A stretch of 64,000 bases of DNA, from NCBI GenBank assembly GCA_020054865.1, contig JAIHAR010000001.1, positions 62,001 to 126,000 on the forward strand, written 5' to 3'. The translations under genes and the position numbers were made by a program. The notes under the pieces are model-generated. The model searched no databases and was not told where the DNA came from. It saw only the letters and a program-made list of their open reading frames with translations. Shown piece by piece: positions 7,173-15,733 of this stretch. The DNA is from Deferribacteraceae bacterium (GTDB lineage: Bacteria > Chrysiogenota > Deferribacteres > Deferribacterales > Deferrivibrionaceae). Every line of letters starts with the position of its first letter. Positions within the stretch are counted from its first letter, which is position 1.

Positions 7173-8714
7173 ATGAAAAAACTACCTATCGGTCTTCAAA
7201 CTTTTAGTGAAATCATTACTGAAAATTACTATTATGTGGACAAAACTGAATTTGCATTCAAACTTTTAAGTAAAGGGAAGTATTATTTTCTGTCCCGCCC
7301 AAGAAGGTTCGGTAAGTCACTTTTTATTGATACTTTAAATGAAATCTTTAATGGCAACAAAAAACTTTTCAAAGGCCTTTATGTTTACGATAAATACGAT
7401 TTTAAGTCCCACCCCGTTATCAGAATATCTTTTGGAAGTGGAGATTACTCAGAATCCAAAGAGCAGATTTTTAGCGAAATTGAAAGGATACTTAAAAGAA
7501 ATATAAAAAGGTTAGACTTAAATTGCGGTAACCCAGGTGACTACAAAAGTTGCTTTGAAGAATTAATCTTAAAAGCCTATGAAAAATATGGCGAAAAGGT
7601 AGTAATTTTAATAGATGAATATGACAAGCCTATTCTTGATAATATTACAAGCATTGATAAGGCAAAGATTGCAAGAGATATATTAAAAAATTTTTATTCA
7701 GTGATAAAAGACAACGATAGATATATAAGACTTGTTTTTATTACGGGGGTAACTAAATTTTCCAAACTAACCCTTTTTAGTGGGCTTAACAATCTTGAAG
7801 ATATCACATTAAACAAAGAATTTGCAGAAATCTGCGGTTATGCTCATGACGATCTTTTGACGGTTTTTGCCGACCGTGTAAAGGATGTAAACCTCGAAAT
7901 GGTAAAAATGTGGTATAACGGCTACAATTATTTTGGCAAACCTCTTTACAACCCTTTTGACATACTACTATTTTTTTCTGCCGGATGTGAATTTCGTAAC
8001 TATTGGTGGCAAACGGGTAACCCTTCTTTTCTGATAGAGATATTGAAAAAACAAAATCATTACATCCCTGAGCTTGAGCATGCTGAAATTACAGAAGAAG
8101 GGCTTAATGCTTTTGATGTGGACTACATAGACTTGAGAGCTCTTTTGTGGCAAACAGGATATTTGACATTTGATAAAAAAATTATGGACAATCTCGGTGG
8201 GTATACCTATAAGTTAAAGGTTCCAAATACCGAAATACGTATTTCACTGAATCAACTTTTTACAGACTACCTTACAAATCAAAGGGAATATAAGGCTAAA
8301 TACAGGCTTAATATGTTTGACTGCCTGAACAAGGCTGATATTGATGGTTTTGTTGATATATTTAAGGCAATATTTGCCACTATTCCATATGCTAATTATG
8401 CAAACAACATCATTTCAAAATATGAAGGATATTACAGCAGTGTGATATTCGTATATCTTACTGCATTAGGCTATGACGTTATACCTGAGGATATAACAAA
8501 TAAAGGCAGAATAGATTTAACTTTAAAGGCCGACGATAAGATATTGATAATAGAATTTAAAGTGGACTCTAAAGAGGAACCTATAAATCAAATAAAACAT
8601 CGAAAATATTATGAAAAGTATCTGAATGACAAAAAATCTATATATCTGCTGGGGATAAATTTTGACAGCCATAAGCGAAATATTGAAAATTACAAATGGG
8701 AAAAGTTTTGTTAG
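7173..8714 (+). CDS. AAA-ATPase-like / PD-(D/E)XK nuclease-like protein, paralog 2
   Basis: A 513-aa paralog of the preceding gene with the same architecture. The start is MKKLPIGLQTFSEI, the P-loop variant SRPRRFGKSLFIDTL, the Walker B-like VVILIDEYDKPILD, and the nuclease-like site GRIDLTLKADDKILIIEFKVD, with its D and ExK. It is clearly more divergent from copies 1 and 3 than those are from each other, so this is an older duplication or a separate acquisition. Function unknown. The 3' end meets the convergent cupin gene with a 23-bp gap. Confidence 0.87.
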   Translation: MKKLPIGLQTFSEIITENYYYVDKTEFAFKLLSKGKYYFLSRPRRFGKSLFIDTLNEIFNGNKKLFKGLYVYDKYDFKSHPVIRISFGSGDYSESKEQIFSEIERILKRNIKRLDLNCGNPGDYKSCFEELILKAYEKYGEKVVILIDEYDKPILDNITSIDKAKIARDILKNFYSVIKDNDRYIRLVFITGVTKFSKLTLFSGLNNLEDITLNKEFAEICGYAHDDLLTVFADRVKDVNLEMVKMWYNGYNYFGKPLYNPFDILLFFSAGCEFRNYWWQTGNPSFLIEILKKQNHYIPELEHAEITEEGLNAFDVDYIDLRALLWQTGYLTFDKKIMDNLGGYTYKLKVPNTEIRISLNQLFTDYLTNQREYKAKYRLNMFDCLNKADIDGFVDIFKAIFATIPYANYANNIISKYEGYYSSVIFVYLTALGYDVIPEDITNKGRIDLTLKADDKILIIEFKVDSKEEPINQIKHRKYYEKYLNDKKSIYLLGINFDSHKRNIENYKWEKFC

Positions 8715-8737
8715 CTATTTTCTTCAAAAAAATCTAT

Positions 8738-9070
8738 TCAGATATACTCTTCTCTCATAGGAGAAAAGATTTCAATTATTTTGGAATCCTCGATAACTTC
8801 CAAAGAATGCTCCACATCAGATGGGATTGTCCAGGCATCTCCTGGCTCAACATTGTAAGTTTCGCCGCCAATATTAAGCACTGCTTTGCCGTATATCATA
8901 TATCCTGTTTGTTCATAAATATGACTGTGGGGTGGGACTTTTGAGCCTTTATCGAGAAAGATTTCAATAGAAAGTGTTTTTTCTGCAAAAGTAAGTGTTT
9001 TTCTTTTTACCCCTGGAAGCATCTGTACAAATTCACCACTACCTGATTTGATAAATACTCTTCTTTTCAT
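8738..9070 (-). CDS. Small cupin-domain protein
   Basis: A 110-aa single-domain cupin. Metal-site motif 1 is VPPHSHIYEQTGYMIYG and motif 2 is PGDAWTIPSDVEHSLE, giving the usual His/His/Glu/His ligand set. Such proteins bind small ligands or act as isomerases or dioxygenases; no substrate can be read from the sequence. The start was set at the ATG preceded by GGGAGGC (MKRRVFIKSG). It is 13 bp downstream of the ABC ATPase gene and probably the last gene of that operon. Confidence 0.85.
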   Translation of the reverse strand: MKRRVFIKSGSGEFVQMLPGVKRKTLTFAEKTLSIEIFLDKGSKVPPHSHIYEQTGYMIYGKAVLNIGGETYNVEPGDAWTIPSDVEHSLEVIEDSKIIEIFSPMREEYI

Positions 9071-9083
9071 AAAGCCTCCCAAA

Positions 9084-9980
9084 CTATTTTTTGCCCGCTA
9101 TCTCCACAAAAATATCTTCCAAATCCTTTTTTACAGGCTCGATATCGACTATTTCAATTTTAGTCTCTTTAATTTTTTCCAAAAGTTCTATTAGCTGCTC
9201 TTTTTTACAGTAAGATTTAAAAAGGTCATTTGATATCTTTTCAAAATTTACACCTTGGAGATCAAGAGCACTTTTTGTAATAATATTAAATCCTGAAGTT
9301 GTGCTGTATTTTATCTCCTCCCTTGATAAATCAGCTACCACCCTCCCCTTATTCACTATCAAAACTCGACTGCAAATATCTTCTATATCAGGGATAATAT
9401 GAGAGCTGAAAAAGATTGTGGCACCATTTTCATTTAACTCCTTAAGTTTTTTCTTGAATAAAACTCTTCCCATTGGGTCGAGCCCGCTCATCGGCTCATC
9501 CAGAATAAGGATTTCGGGGTTGTGAATAATAGCAGAAGCAAATCCTATTCTTTGAATCATACCTTTACTGTAATTTCTTATAGGCCTTTTTGCAGCCTCT
9601 TTTAAATCAAATTCCTCCAAAAGCTCCCATGCCTTTTTTATTGCAAAGTTTTTATCCATACCAAAAACTGATGCTGTAAACATCAAAAGTGAATAACCCG
9701 TCAAAGTATCATAATACTGTGGATTTTCAGGCATAAAGCCGATTTTTATTCTTGCCTGAGGCATTCTTGAGTCCACATCATCAATCTCCACATTGCCACT
9801 GTCAGGTCTTATTAAATCCATTATTGTTTTAATTGTGGTGCTTTTCCCTGCCCCATTTGGACCTAAAAACCCGAGAATTTCCCCTTTCTCAACACTAAAA
9901 TTTATCCCGTCAAGGGCTTTGACAAATTTGCCTTTTGTCTTAAATGTCTTATGTAAATTATTTATTTTCAGCATTTCCAT
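9084..9980 (-). CDS. ABC-2 type transporter, ATP-binding subunit
   Basis: A 298-aa ATPase of the CcmA/NatA type. Walker A is GPNGAGKSTT (about 40-49), the Q-loop region is GFMPENPQYYD, the signature is NYSKGMIQRIG, Walker B is ILILDEPMSGLDP, and the H-loop is FSSHI. A C-terminal extension of about 80 residues follows, as in exporters of this class. It forms one transporter with the permease at 10848-11633. It overlaps the end of the preceding TPR-type gene by 23 bp, indicating translational coupling. Substrate unknown. Confidence 0.93.
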   Translation of the reverse strand: MEMLKINNLHKTFKTKGKFVKALDGINFSVEKGEILGFLGPNGAGKSTTIKTIMDLIRPDSGNVEIDDVDSRMPQARIKIGFMPENPQYYDTLTGYSLLMFTASVFGMDKNFAIKKAWELLEEFDLKEAAKRPIRNYSKGMIQRIGFASAIIHNPEILILDEPMSGLDPMGRVLFKKKLKELNENGATIFFSSHIIPDIEDICSRVLIVNKGRVVADLSREEIKYSTTSGFNIITKSALDLQGVNFEKISNDLFKSYCKKEQLIELLEKIKETKIEIVDIEPVKKDLEDIFVEIAGKK

Positions 9981-10851
9981 CTTTCTTTACCTCTTTTTCT
10001 TCCGTTAATTTACTTGTAGTCCTTACTTTTGCATCTTTGTCAAGGTAAAACTTACCTCCATATGGGTCATCCGGGATATTATCAATAAAACCACTTTTAA
10101 CCAAATCGTTAATATCTTCAGGCAGTTTGCCATATTTACCTTTATAAGCTTCAATAGCCTTTTCTATTTCATTGATTGCTTCCAGTGATTTAAGCCTTTT
10201 TTCATACACTTTTTTGATATTTTCTTTTCGGGTCATCTTTATCATTGCTTTCAAGTGTGCTATACCAAGCTCAGTTTGCCCGCCTTCATAAAAATATCTC
10301 GCTGCAAGATTGGTAAAAAGTGGCGAGCCTGAAAGCTCAGAAGCTTTTTGATAGTATTTAGCCGCTCTATTATAATCTTTCAAAAAATAAGCATAATTAA
10401 ATCCAAGAAAATAAGGAATTTTAAAATCCCAGGTACGATATTTAAATACATATTCCAGTAATGAATTAACTTCTTTTACACGGCCGATATCCCATGTAAA
10501 AGCTCCCTGAGCAAAATAATAGGCATCTTCGTTATACGGGTTAAGTAAAATAGAGGTCTCAAGCGTCCTGTACAGGTTATAATATTCTACTTCCTTGAAT
10601 CTTCTTTTGCTAATTTTGTCTATATTACCCCCGTAGTAAATTATTGATTTGAATGAAAGATAAGACCCCACAAACCATCTAAACTCTCCAAGAGCTGATT
10701 TATACAATTTCCCCTGAGGTGTATATCCCAACTTTTCAAAAAGCGGCCTCTGCATCATATCATTCTTAAAATGCGGATAAAATAAAGCTAAAATTAGCGC
10801 AAATAACACCAATAAAAATGTTATTTTTAAACTGTATCTATCTTTAATCAC
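9958..10851 (-). CDS. Membrane-anchored TPR-like protein with GspG-like C-terminal motif
   Basis: A 297-aa protein encoded between the ABC permease and ATPase genes. One N-terminal membrane anchor (about 8-24) is followed by roughly 180 residues of helical repeats of TPR character (for example NPYNEDAYYFAQGAF and DYNRAAKYYQKASELSG). The C-terminal part has YGKLPEDINDLVKSGFI and IPDDPYGG, which resembles the end of type II secretion major pseudopilins. It overlaps both neighbours (4 bp and 23 bp). Likely a periplasm-facing accessory subunit of the exporter, an inference from position. Confidence 0.7.
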   Translation of the reverse strand: MIKDRYSLKITFLLVLFALILALFYPHFKNDMMQRPLFEKLGYTPQGKLYKSALGEFRWFVGSYLSFKSIIYYGGNIDKISKRRFKEVEYYNLYRTLETSILLNPYNEDAYYFAQGAFTWDIGRVKEVNSLLEYVFKYRTWDFKIPYFLGFNYAYFLKDYNRAAKYYQKASELSGSPLFTNLAARYFYEGGQTELGIAHLKAMIKMTRKENIKKVYEKRLKSLEAINEIEKAIEAYKGKYGKLPEDINDLVKSGFIDNIPDDPYGGKFYLDKDAKVRTTSKLTEEKEVKKDGNAENK

Positions 10852-11633
10852 TTTAAATCCCGCCTGTTAAATATCAATACTGCAAACGTCATAACAATAC
10901 TTAAATAAAAAACAAAATAGATAATCGAAAACATCACGGATTTTATATTCATATTAATGGAATAAGCTGCATATGAAGTCATATCAAAAGCAGAAAGATT
11001 TGGCAGAATATAATAAAATATGCTTACTACCCACTTTAAAAAGGCTGATGAATTTTCACTTTCTTTCAAAACATATTCATAGATACCTTGAATTGAATTT
11101 CCTGCCAAAAATATTGCAATCGTAGAAAATACGGGGGTAAAGAAAGAAGTCGAAAAAGAAGCAAATAAAAATCCAAAGCCCAGCACAATACAGTATTTTA
11201 AAAGAGAAAAAAAGTAAGCAAGAGCTATGTTGCTCCACAAAATAGGTAGCTCCGATTTATAAAAACCGGCAGAAATTTTTATGGCAATAAGCCCCAATAT
11301 AAGATTAATAACGGTAATGAAAAATAACACAGAAACAAAACCTATATACCTTCCAATAAAATAATTTATTCTTGTTACAGGAAAACTTAACGTCGTAAAT
11401 GTGTATTTTCTTTCAATATCCCTCCAGATAGTATATATGCTTCCAAATAAAGACAATATTAGCAGTATGAAAGAATTAAGAGATATCGACATGGTAATTG
11501 AAATTTCCTGCAATTGGCGCATAGAAAAATAGCTAAAAAAAGGGATAGCGGCATATACAAAAACAAAAGACAAAATCATCAAAAATATCCTATCCCTAAA
11601 AACATTTTTTATGGTAAAAGCTACAAATTTCAT
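10848..11633 (-). CDS. ABC-2 type transporter, permease subunit
   Basis: A 261-aa integral membrane protein with about six hydrophobic spans, for example IFLMILSFVFVYAAIPFF and ISLNSFILLILSLFGSIYTI. DIERKYTFTTLSFPVTRINY is a typical ABC-2 permease cytoplasmic loop between spans 2 and 3. It is the first gene of the operon permease, TPR protein, ATPase, cupin, and overlaps the second by 4 bp (ATGA type). Substrate not determinable. Confidence 0.85.
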   Translation of the reverse strand: MKFVAFTIKNVFRDRIFLMILSFVFVYAAIPFFSYFSMRQLQEISITMSISLNSFILLILSLFGSIYTIWRDIERKYTFTTLSFPVTRINYFIGRYIGFVSVLFFITVINLILGLIAIKISAGFYKSELPILWSNIALAYFFSLLKYCIVLGFGFLFASFSTSFFTPVFSTIAIFLAGNSIQGIYEYVLKESENSSAFLKWVVSIFYYILPNLSAFDMTSYAAYSINMNIKSVMFSIIYFVFYLSIVMTFAVLIFNRRDLK

Positions 11634-11768
11634 CCTACTACCTCACAATAAATTCATAGAATAAATTAATATTATATTTGAGATTTTGCAATAACTTCTT
11701 AAAAAACAAAAGCAAGCACCCGTTTAACTTTAAATAAAATAATTTTATTTCATTTATCGGTGAAAAAT

Positions 11769-11787
11769 GTTGACTTTTGGATATAAT
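11769..11787 (+). promoter_or_regulatory. Possible asd promoter (-10 TATAAT)
   Basis: A perfect TATAAT lies at 11782-11787, 48 bp before the asd start, with a second promoter-like hexamer TTGACT at 11770-11775 that is too close to serve it. The -35 match at proper distance (GGTGAA) is poor, so this is a weak call. Confidence 0.35.
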
Positions 11788-11835
11788 AGTAATAACAGTT
11801 CAAATTTATAAAAACCTATACTCGTGAGGTGAAAT

Positions 11836-12855
11836 ATGGGAGAATTTGTTAAAAAAAGTGCTTATAATGTTGCGATAGCAGGTGCAACTGGAGCGGTTGG
11901 AGATACTTTCCTTCAAATCCTTGAAGAAAGAAATTTTCCGATAAAAAATCTCAGGCTCCTTGCTTCAAAGAGGTCTGCCGGAAAAACGTTAAAATTTAAA
12001 GGGAAAGAATATATTGTAGAAGAATTGACCCATGATTCTTTTAAAGATATAGATATAGCGCTTTTCTCTGCGGGTGGCTCAAGAAGCCTTGAATTTGCTC
12101 CTTCTGCTGCAAAAGCAGGAGCCCTTGTAATCGACAATAGCTCAGCATTCAGGATGGACAAAGATGTGCCGTTGGTTGTACCTGAAGTAAATCCTCAGGA
12201 TGCATTCAAACATAACGGAATTATTGCAAATCCAAACTGTACCACAATTATAATGGTTGTAGCCCTAAAACCACTGCATGATTATTCTAAAATAAAAAGA
12301 GTAGTAGTATCATCATACCAATCAGCCTCTGGAGCTGGTGCAAAGGCAATGGAAGAGCTTATGCAACAGACAAGGGACTGGGCAGCAGGAAAAGAGCTTA
12401 AAGTAGAAAATTTTGCACATCAATTGCTTTTCAACGTTATTCCTCATATAGATAAATTTACTGAAAATGGCTACACAAAAGAAGAGATGAAGATGTTTAA
12501 CGAAACAAGAAAGATTATGGGGGACAATAACATTAAAGTAAGTGCCACCTGTGTAAGAGTGCCTGTTTTGTCTGCGCATTCTGAGGCAGTAACTGTGGAA
12601 ACTGAAAAAGAGATTACTGTTGAAAAAGCAAAAGAGCTTTTCAAAAATGCAAAAGGCTTACAAGTAATAGATAATCCGAACAACAATGAGTATCCTATGC
12701 CCCTTTTCGTAGCAGGAAAGGATGACTGTTATGTTGGAAGAATCAGAAAAGATATTTCCACTGAAAACAGCCTGACTTTCTGGGTGGTGGGTGATCAGCT
12801 TAGAAAAGGTGCAGCCCTTAACGCAATTCAGATAGCTGAGCTTTTTATAAAATAG
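11836..12855 (+). CDS. asd: Aspartate-semialdehyde dehydrogenase
   Basis: Reduces aspartyl phosphate to aspartate semialdehyde, the branch point to lysine/diaminopimelate, threonine and methionine. The 339-aa protein has the NADP-binding start VAIAGATGAVG, the catalytic cysteine in NPNCTTI (about residue 135), and the substrate-binding segment SYQSASGAGAKAMEEL. Length and motifs fit the standard bacterial family. The ATG has GTGAGG upstream. It stands alone, with a terminator directly after. Confidence 0.97.
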   Translation: MGEFVKKSAYNVAIAGATGAVGDTFLQILEERNFPIKNLRLLASKRSAGKTLKFKGKEYIVEELTHDSFKDIDIALFSAGGSRSLEFAPSAAKAGALVIDNSSAFRMDKDVPLVVPEVNPQDAFKHNGIIANPNCTTIIMVVALKPLHDYSKIKRVVVSSYQSASGAGAKAMEELMQQTRDWAAGKELKVENFAHQLLFNVIPHIDKFTENGYTKEEMKMFNETRKIMGDNNIKVSATCVRVPVLSAHSEAVTVETEKEITVEKAKELFKNAKGLQVIDNPNNNEYPMPLFVAGKDDCYVGRIRKDISTENSLTFWVVGDQLRKGAALNAIQIAELFIK

Positions 12856-12858
12856 TTT

Positions 12859-12882
12859 AAGCACCCGAAAGGGTGCTTTTCT
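12859..12882 (+). terminator. Rho-independent terminator of asd
   Basis: AAGCACCC, a GAAA tetraloop and GGGTGCTT form an 8-bp hairpin at 12859-12878, followed by TTC TT. It begins 3 bp after the stop codon. Confidence 0.9.
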
Positions 12883-12993
12883 TATCTTAGCTAATTGGTT
12901 TAATTTCTTGCAAGTGCAGTGTGCAACAAAATACTTGATTTTAAACTCTTAAAAGTTTATTGCTTCTTTATACTATAAATATAGGAGTATGTT

Positions 12994-13959
12994 ATGATTG
13001 TAGTCACTGGTGCAGCAGGGTTTATCGGCAGTTACCTTGTCAGTTATCTTAACAAACTTGGTGAAGACAGAATTCTTCTAATAGATAAACTTGGCACTAA
13101 GGAAAAATGGAAAAATCTGCTCGGCAAAAAATTTATCGACTTTATCGACAGGGATTATTTTATTGGAAATATAGAAAATTTTAAAAATATTAAATTTATT
13201 TTTCATATAGGCGCTTGTGCTGACACAACTGAACTTAATCTTGACTATTTGATGAAGATAAATTTCGAATACAGCAAAAAGCTTTTTAAATTTGCTGAAG
13301 AGCAAAAAATACCTTTTATTTATGCAAGCAGCGCAGCCACTTATGGTGCAGGTGAATACGGATATTGTGATGATGTATCTTTTATTGAAAAACTTCGCCC
13401 GTTAAACCCTTATGGTTTTTCAAAGCAAATTTTTGATGAGTGGGTGTTGAGACAAACCGACAAACCACCATTCTGGGCAGGTTTTAAATTTTTTAATGTA
13501 TTTGGCCCAAACGAATATCACAAAGGTCGAATGGCAAGTGTGATTTTTCATGCTTTCAACCAGCTAAAAGAAACAAAAAAGATAAGACTTTTTAAATCCC
13601 ACAGGGAAGGATATTCACACGGAGAGCAAAAAAGGGATTTTGTCTATGTCCATGATGTGTGTAAAGTATTGAGCTTTTTCTATGAAAAGCAACCAAAGTC
13701 GGACATCTACAATCTCGGAACAGGAAAGGCAAGGACGTTTAATGACCTGGCAAATAATGTTATTAAATACAGCAAAATTGATGGCCAGATAGAATATTTT
13801 GACATGCCTGAAGATTTGAGAGGGAGATATCAGTACTTTACAGAGGCAGATATGTCCAAACTTCAGAGCATAGGATATGACAAAGATTTCCTGAGCCTTG
13901 AAGAAGCTATCAAAGATTATGTTACAAACTATTTAACGCAAGATTATAAAATATTTTGA
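12994..13959 (+). CDS. hldD: ADP-L-glycero-D-manno-heptose 6-epimerase
   Basis: Last step in making ADP-L-glycero-D-manno-heptose for the LPS inner core; evidence of a Gram-negative envelope. The 321-aa short-chain dehydrogenase/reductase starts IVVTGAAGFIGSYLVSYL (NADP-binding) and has the HldD-specific HIGACADTTE. The catalytic region is YASSAATYG with YGFSK, and FNVFGPNEYHKGRMASV and GEQKRDFVYVHD follow. All these are signatures of HldD. AGGAG precedes the ATG. The agmatinase gene follows after 7 bp, so the two are likely co-transcribed. Confidence 0.95.
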   Translation: MIVVTGAAGFIGSYLVSYLNKLGEDRILLIDKLGTKEKWKNLLGKKFIDFIDRDYFIGNIENFKNIKFIFHIGACADTTELNLDYLMKINFEYSKKLFKFAEEQKIPFIYASSAATYGAGEYGYCDDVSFIEKLRPLNPYGFSKQIFDEWVLRQTDKPPFWAGFKFFNVFGPNEYHKGRMASVIFHAFNQLKETKKIRLFKSHREGYSHGEQKRDFVYVHDVCKVLSFFYEKQPKSDIYNLGTGKARTFNDLANNVIKYSKIDGQIEYFDMPEDLRGRYQYFTEADMSKLQSIGYDKDFLSLEEAIKDYVTNYLTQDYKIF

Positions 13960-13966
13960 GGTTAAT

Positions 13967-14806
13967 ATGGCAATATCAAACTGTTTTATCGGATGCAATA
14001 AAGAATTTAAAAATGCAAATATTGCTGTATTGGGATTGCCTTTTGATGGCACCTGCAGCTATAGACCTGGTTCAAGATTTGCTCCAAATGCAATAAGGGA
14101 AGCATCTTACGGGCTTGAGACCTATTCCCCGGTTTTTGACATGGATATTGACGAAGATTTGTATATCTGTGATATAGGAGATGTTGAAGTCCCCTTTGGC
14201 GACACAAAAAAGGCTCTTGATATAATGTATAACAAGGCAAAATCACTTTTGCCCAAAAAGATTTTTAGTATTGGCGGTGAGCACCTCGTAACTCTGCCTG
14301 TTTTTCAGGCAGTCCATGAAAAATATCCGGATATTTTTTTAATACATTTTGATGCCCATGCAGATTTAAGGGATGACTATCTTGGCGACAAGCTTTCTCA
14401 TGCAACTGTAATAAGAAGAGTTTCTGAAATCATCAGACTTGATAAAATATTTCAATACGGGATAAGAAGCGGCACCAAAGAAGAATACAATTTGATAAAA
14501 TCTAACAATACATTAAACAGACCTTTGAGTGAAATTAAAAAAATAATTGGCAACAACCCGGTATACCTGACAATTGACCTGGATGTGCTTGACCCTTCTA
14601 TTTTTCCTGGCACAGGAACCCCAGAACCTGGCGGTTTTGCATACATGCAACTCATCGATTTTATAAAGGAACTTGGCAATATGAATATTGTAGGCTGCGA
14701 TGTGGTAGAATTATCACCACATTACGATACATCAGGTGTATCAACTATTGTAGCTGCAAAAGTCATCAGAGAACTTTTTTTTGTAATTTCCCAAAAAAGT
14801 ATTTGA
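13967..14806 (+). CDS. speB: Agmatinase (ureohydrolase family)
   Basis: Hydrolyses agmatine to putrescine and urea, the arginine route to polyamines. The 279-aa protein carries the arginase-fold di-manganese ligands: GGEH (about 104-107), DAHADLRDDYLGDKLSHA and DLDVLDPS. GSRFAPNAIREAS near the N-terminus is typical of bacterial SpeB. It follows hldD closely on the same strand. Another ureohydrolase specificity (for example guanidinobutyrase) cannot be excluded by motifs alone, but length and context fit agmatinase. Confidence 0.9.
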   Translation: MAISNCFIGCNKEFKNANIAVLGLPFDGTCSYRPGSRFAPNAIREASYGLETYSPVFDMDIDEDLYICDIGDVEVPFGDTKKALDIMYNKAKSLLPKKIFSIGGEHLVTLPVFQAVHEKYPDIFLIHFDAHADLRDDYLGDKLSHATVIRRVSEIIRLDKIFQYGIRSGTKEEYNLIKSNNTLNRPLSEIKKIIGNNPVYLTIDLDVLDPSIFPGTGTPEPGGFAYMQLIDFIKELGNMNIVGCDVVELSPHYDTSGVSTIVAAKVIRELFFVISQKSI

Positions 14807-14831
14807 AATGTCTTTAAACATAGGCTATACA
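14803..14831 (+). promoter_or_regulatory. Promoter of the HU gene
   Basis: TTGAAA at 14803-14808, a 17-bp spacer, and TATACA at 14826-14831. The -35 overlaps the speB stop codon. Transcription would start near 14838, and AGGAGG lies before the ATG at 14865. Confidence 0.7.
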
Positions 14832-14864
14832 TTGAAAGCAGTGATTTTAAATCAGGAGGTATAA

Positions 14865-15140
14865 ATGAACAAAAAAGAATTGATTGAAAAGGTAGCAGAA
14901 AAAGCTGGTAATGTAAAAAAATCTGAAATCGAAAGAGTATTGAAAGCTTTCGAAGAGTCAGTAGTTGAAGCTCTTAAAGGGGGAGACAAGGTTACTTTGG
15001 TTGGCTTTGGAACTTTCTCTGTTTCTGAAAGAAAAGCAAGAAAAGGTAGAAATCCTCAAACTGGTGAACCAATTGATATACCAGCAAAAAAATCACCAAA
15101 ATTCCTACCTGGAAAACTTTTTAAAGACTCTTTAAATTAA
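14865..15140 (+). CDS. hup: DNA-binding protein HU
   Basis: A 91-aa nucleoid protein of the HU/IHF family. It starts MNKKELIEKVAEKAG and ends GKLFKDSLN. The signature GFGTFSVSERKARKGRNPQTG (about 46-66) spans the start of the DNA-intercalating beta arm. NPQTGEPIDIPA follows the arm, as in HU rather than IHF-alpha or IHF-beta. It has its own promoter, a good ribosome site (AGGAGG) and a terminator. Confidence 0.96.
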   Translation: MNKKELIEKVAEKAGNVKKSEIERVLKAFEESVVEALKGGDKVTLVGFGTFSVSERKARKGRNPQTGEPIDIPAKKSPKFLPGKLFKDSLN

Positions 15141-15146
15141 TAAAAT

Positions 15147-15171
15147 GAGCCCTCAAAGGGCTCTTTTTTTT
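15147..15171 (+). terminator. Rho-independent terminator of HU
   Basis: GAGCCCT, loop CAA, AGGGCTC at 15147-15163 followed by eight T residues. The T run ends only 4 bp before the ATG of the next gene. Confidence 0.92.
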
Positions 15172-15175
15172 GAAA

Positions 15176-15727
15176 ATGATTCAAAAAAACTTCCATATAA
15201 AACTAAAAGCACTTAGAAAGTCTCAGGGTGTAAGTCTTTTACAGCTTGCAAATGCAATTGGAAAAACAAAAAGCTATATCTCTATGATTGAAAACAACAA
15301 AGCAGTGCCATCCATTTCTACCTTAAAAGAGATTGCTTCTTTCTTCGGACTTACACTGGCAGAGTTTTTTGAGGATGATGACAGCAAATTACATATAAAC
15401 AAGGAAACATTTAATATCAAAGACGATGCCCGTTTAATTTATTCCAAAAAAGATGAGTACAATCTTTATCTTTTGATAGACAACCCAAAATTAAAAATGA
15501 AAACTTATCTTGTGGAATTGATGCCATACGGTGGATACGAACAGGAGTTAAAACACGAAGGTGAGGAGCAGGGTTATATTCTGGAAGGGGAAGTAGAGCT
15601 ATGTCTTGACGGAACAACTCATAGACTAAAAAAAGATGAATATTTTTACTTTGACTCATCCAAAAGGCACATAATAAAAAATCTCAGTGCCCAGATATCA
15701 AAAATTTATTGGGTTTATCTCCCTTAA
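15176..15727 (+). CDS. XRE-family regulator with C-terminal cupin domain
   Basis: A 183-aa transcription factor. A helix-turn-helix (about 6-62) contains LRKSQGVSLLQLANAIGKTK and SYISMIENNKAVPSISTL. A cupin sensor domain (about 110-180) contains EGEEQGYILEGEVELCLDG and DSSKRHIIKN. Regulators of this design (PuuR, SutR-like) control polyamine, amino-acid or sulfur genes; the nearby agmatinase gene makes a polyamine link possible but unproven. The ATG has no Shine-Dalgarno and sits directly behind the HU terminator, so expression may depend on read-through or an unrecognised promoter. Confidence 0.88.
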   Translation: MIQKNFHIKLKALRKSQGVSLLQLANAIGKTKSYISMIENNKAVPSISTLKEIASFFGLTLAEFFEDDDSKLHINKETFNIKDDARLIYSKKDEYNLYLLIDNPKLKMKTYLVELMPYGGYEQELKHEGEEQGYILEGEVELCLDGTTHRLKKDEYFYFDSSKRHIIKNLSAQISKIYWVYLP

Positions 15728-15733
15728 AAATTG

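Noticed and set aside
8696-8944. Plus-strand open frame opposite the cupin gene
   Set aside because: It lies antisense to a clear cupin with conserved motifs and has no ribosome site.
12900-12925. Inverted repeat TTGCA...TGCAA upstream of hldD
   Set aside because: Only 5 bp, no T run and no relation to a promoter; likely chance in AT-rich DNA.
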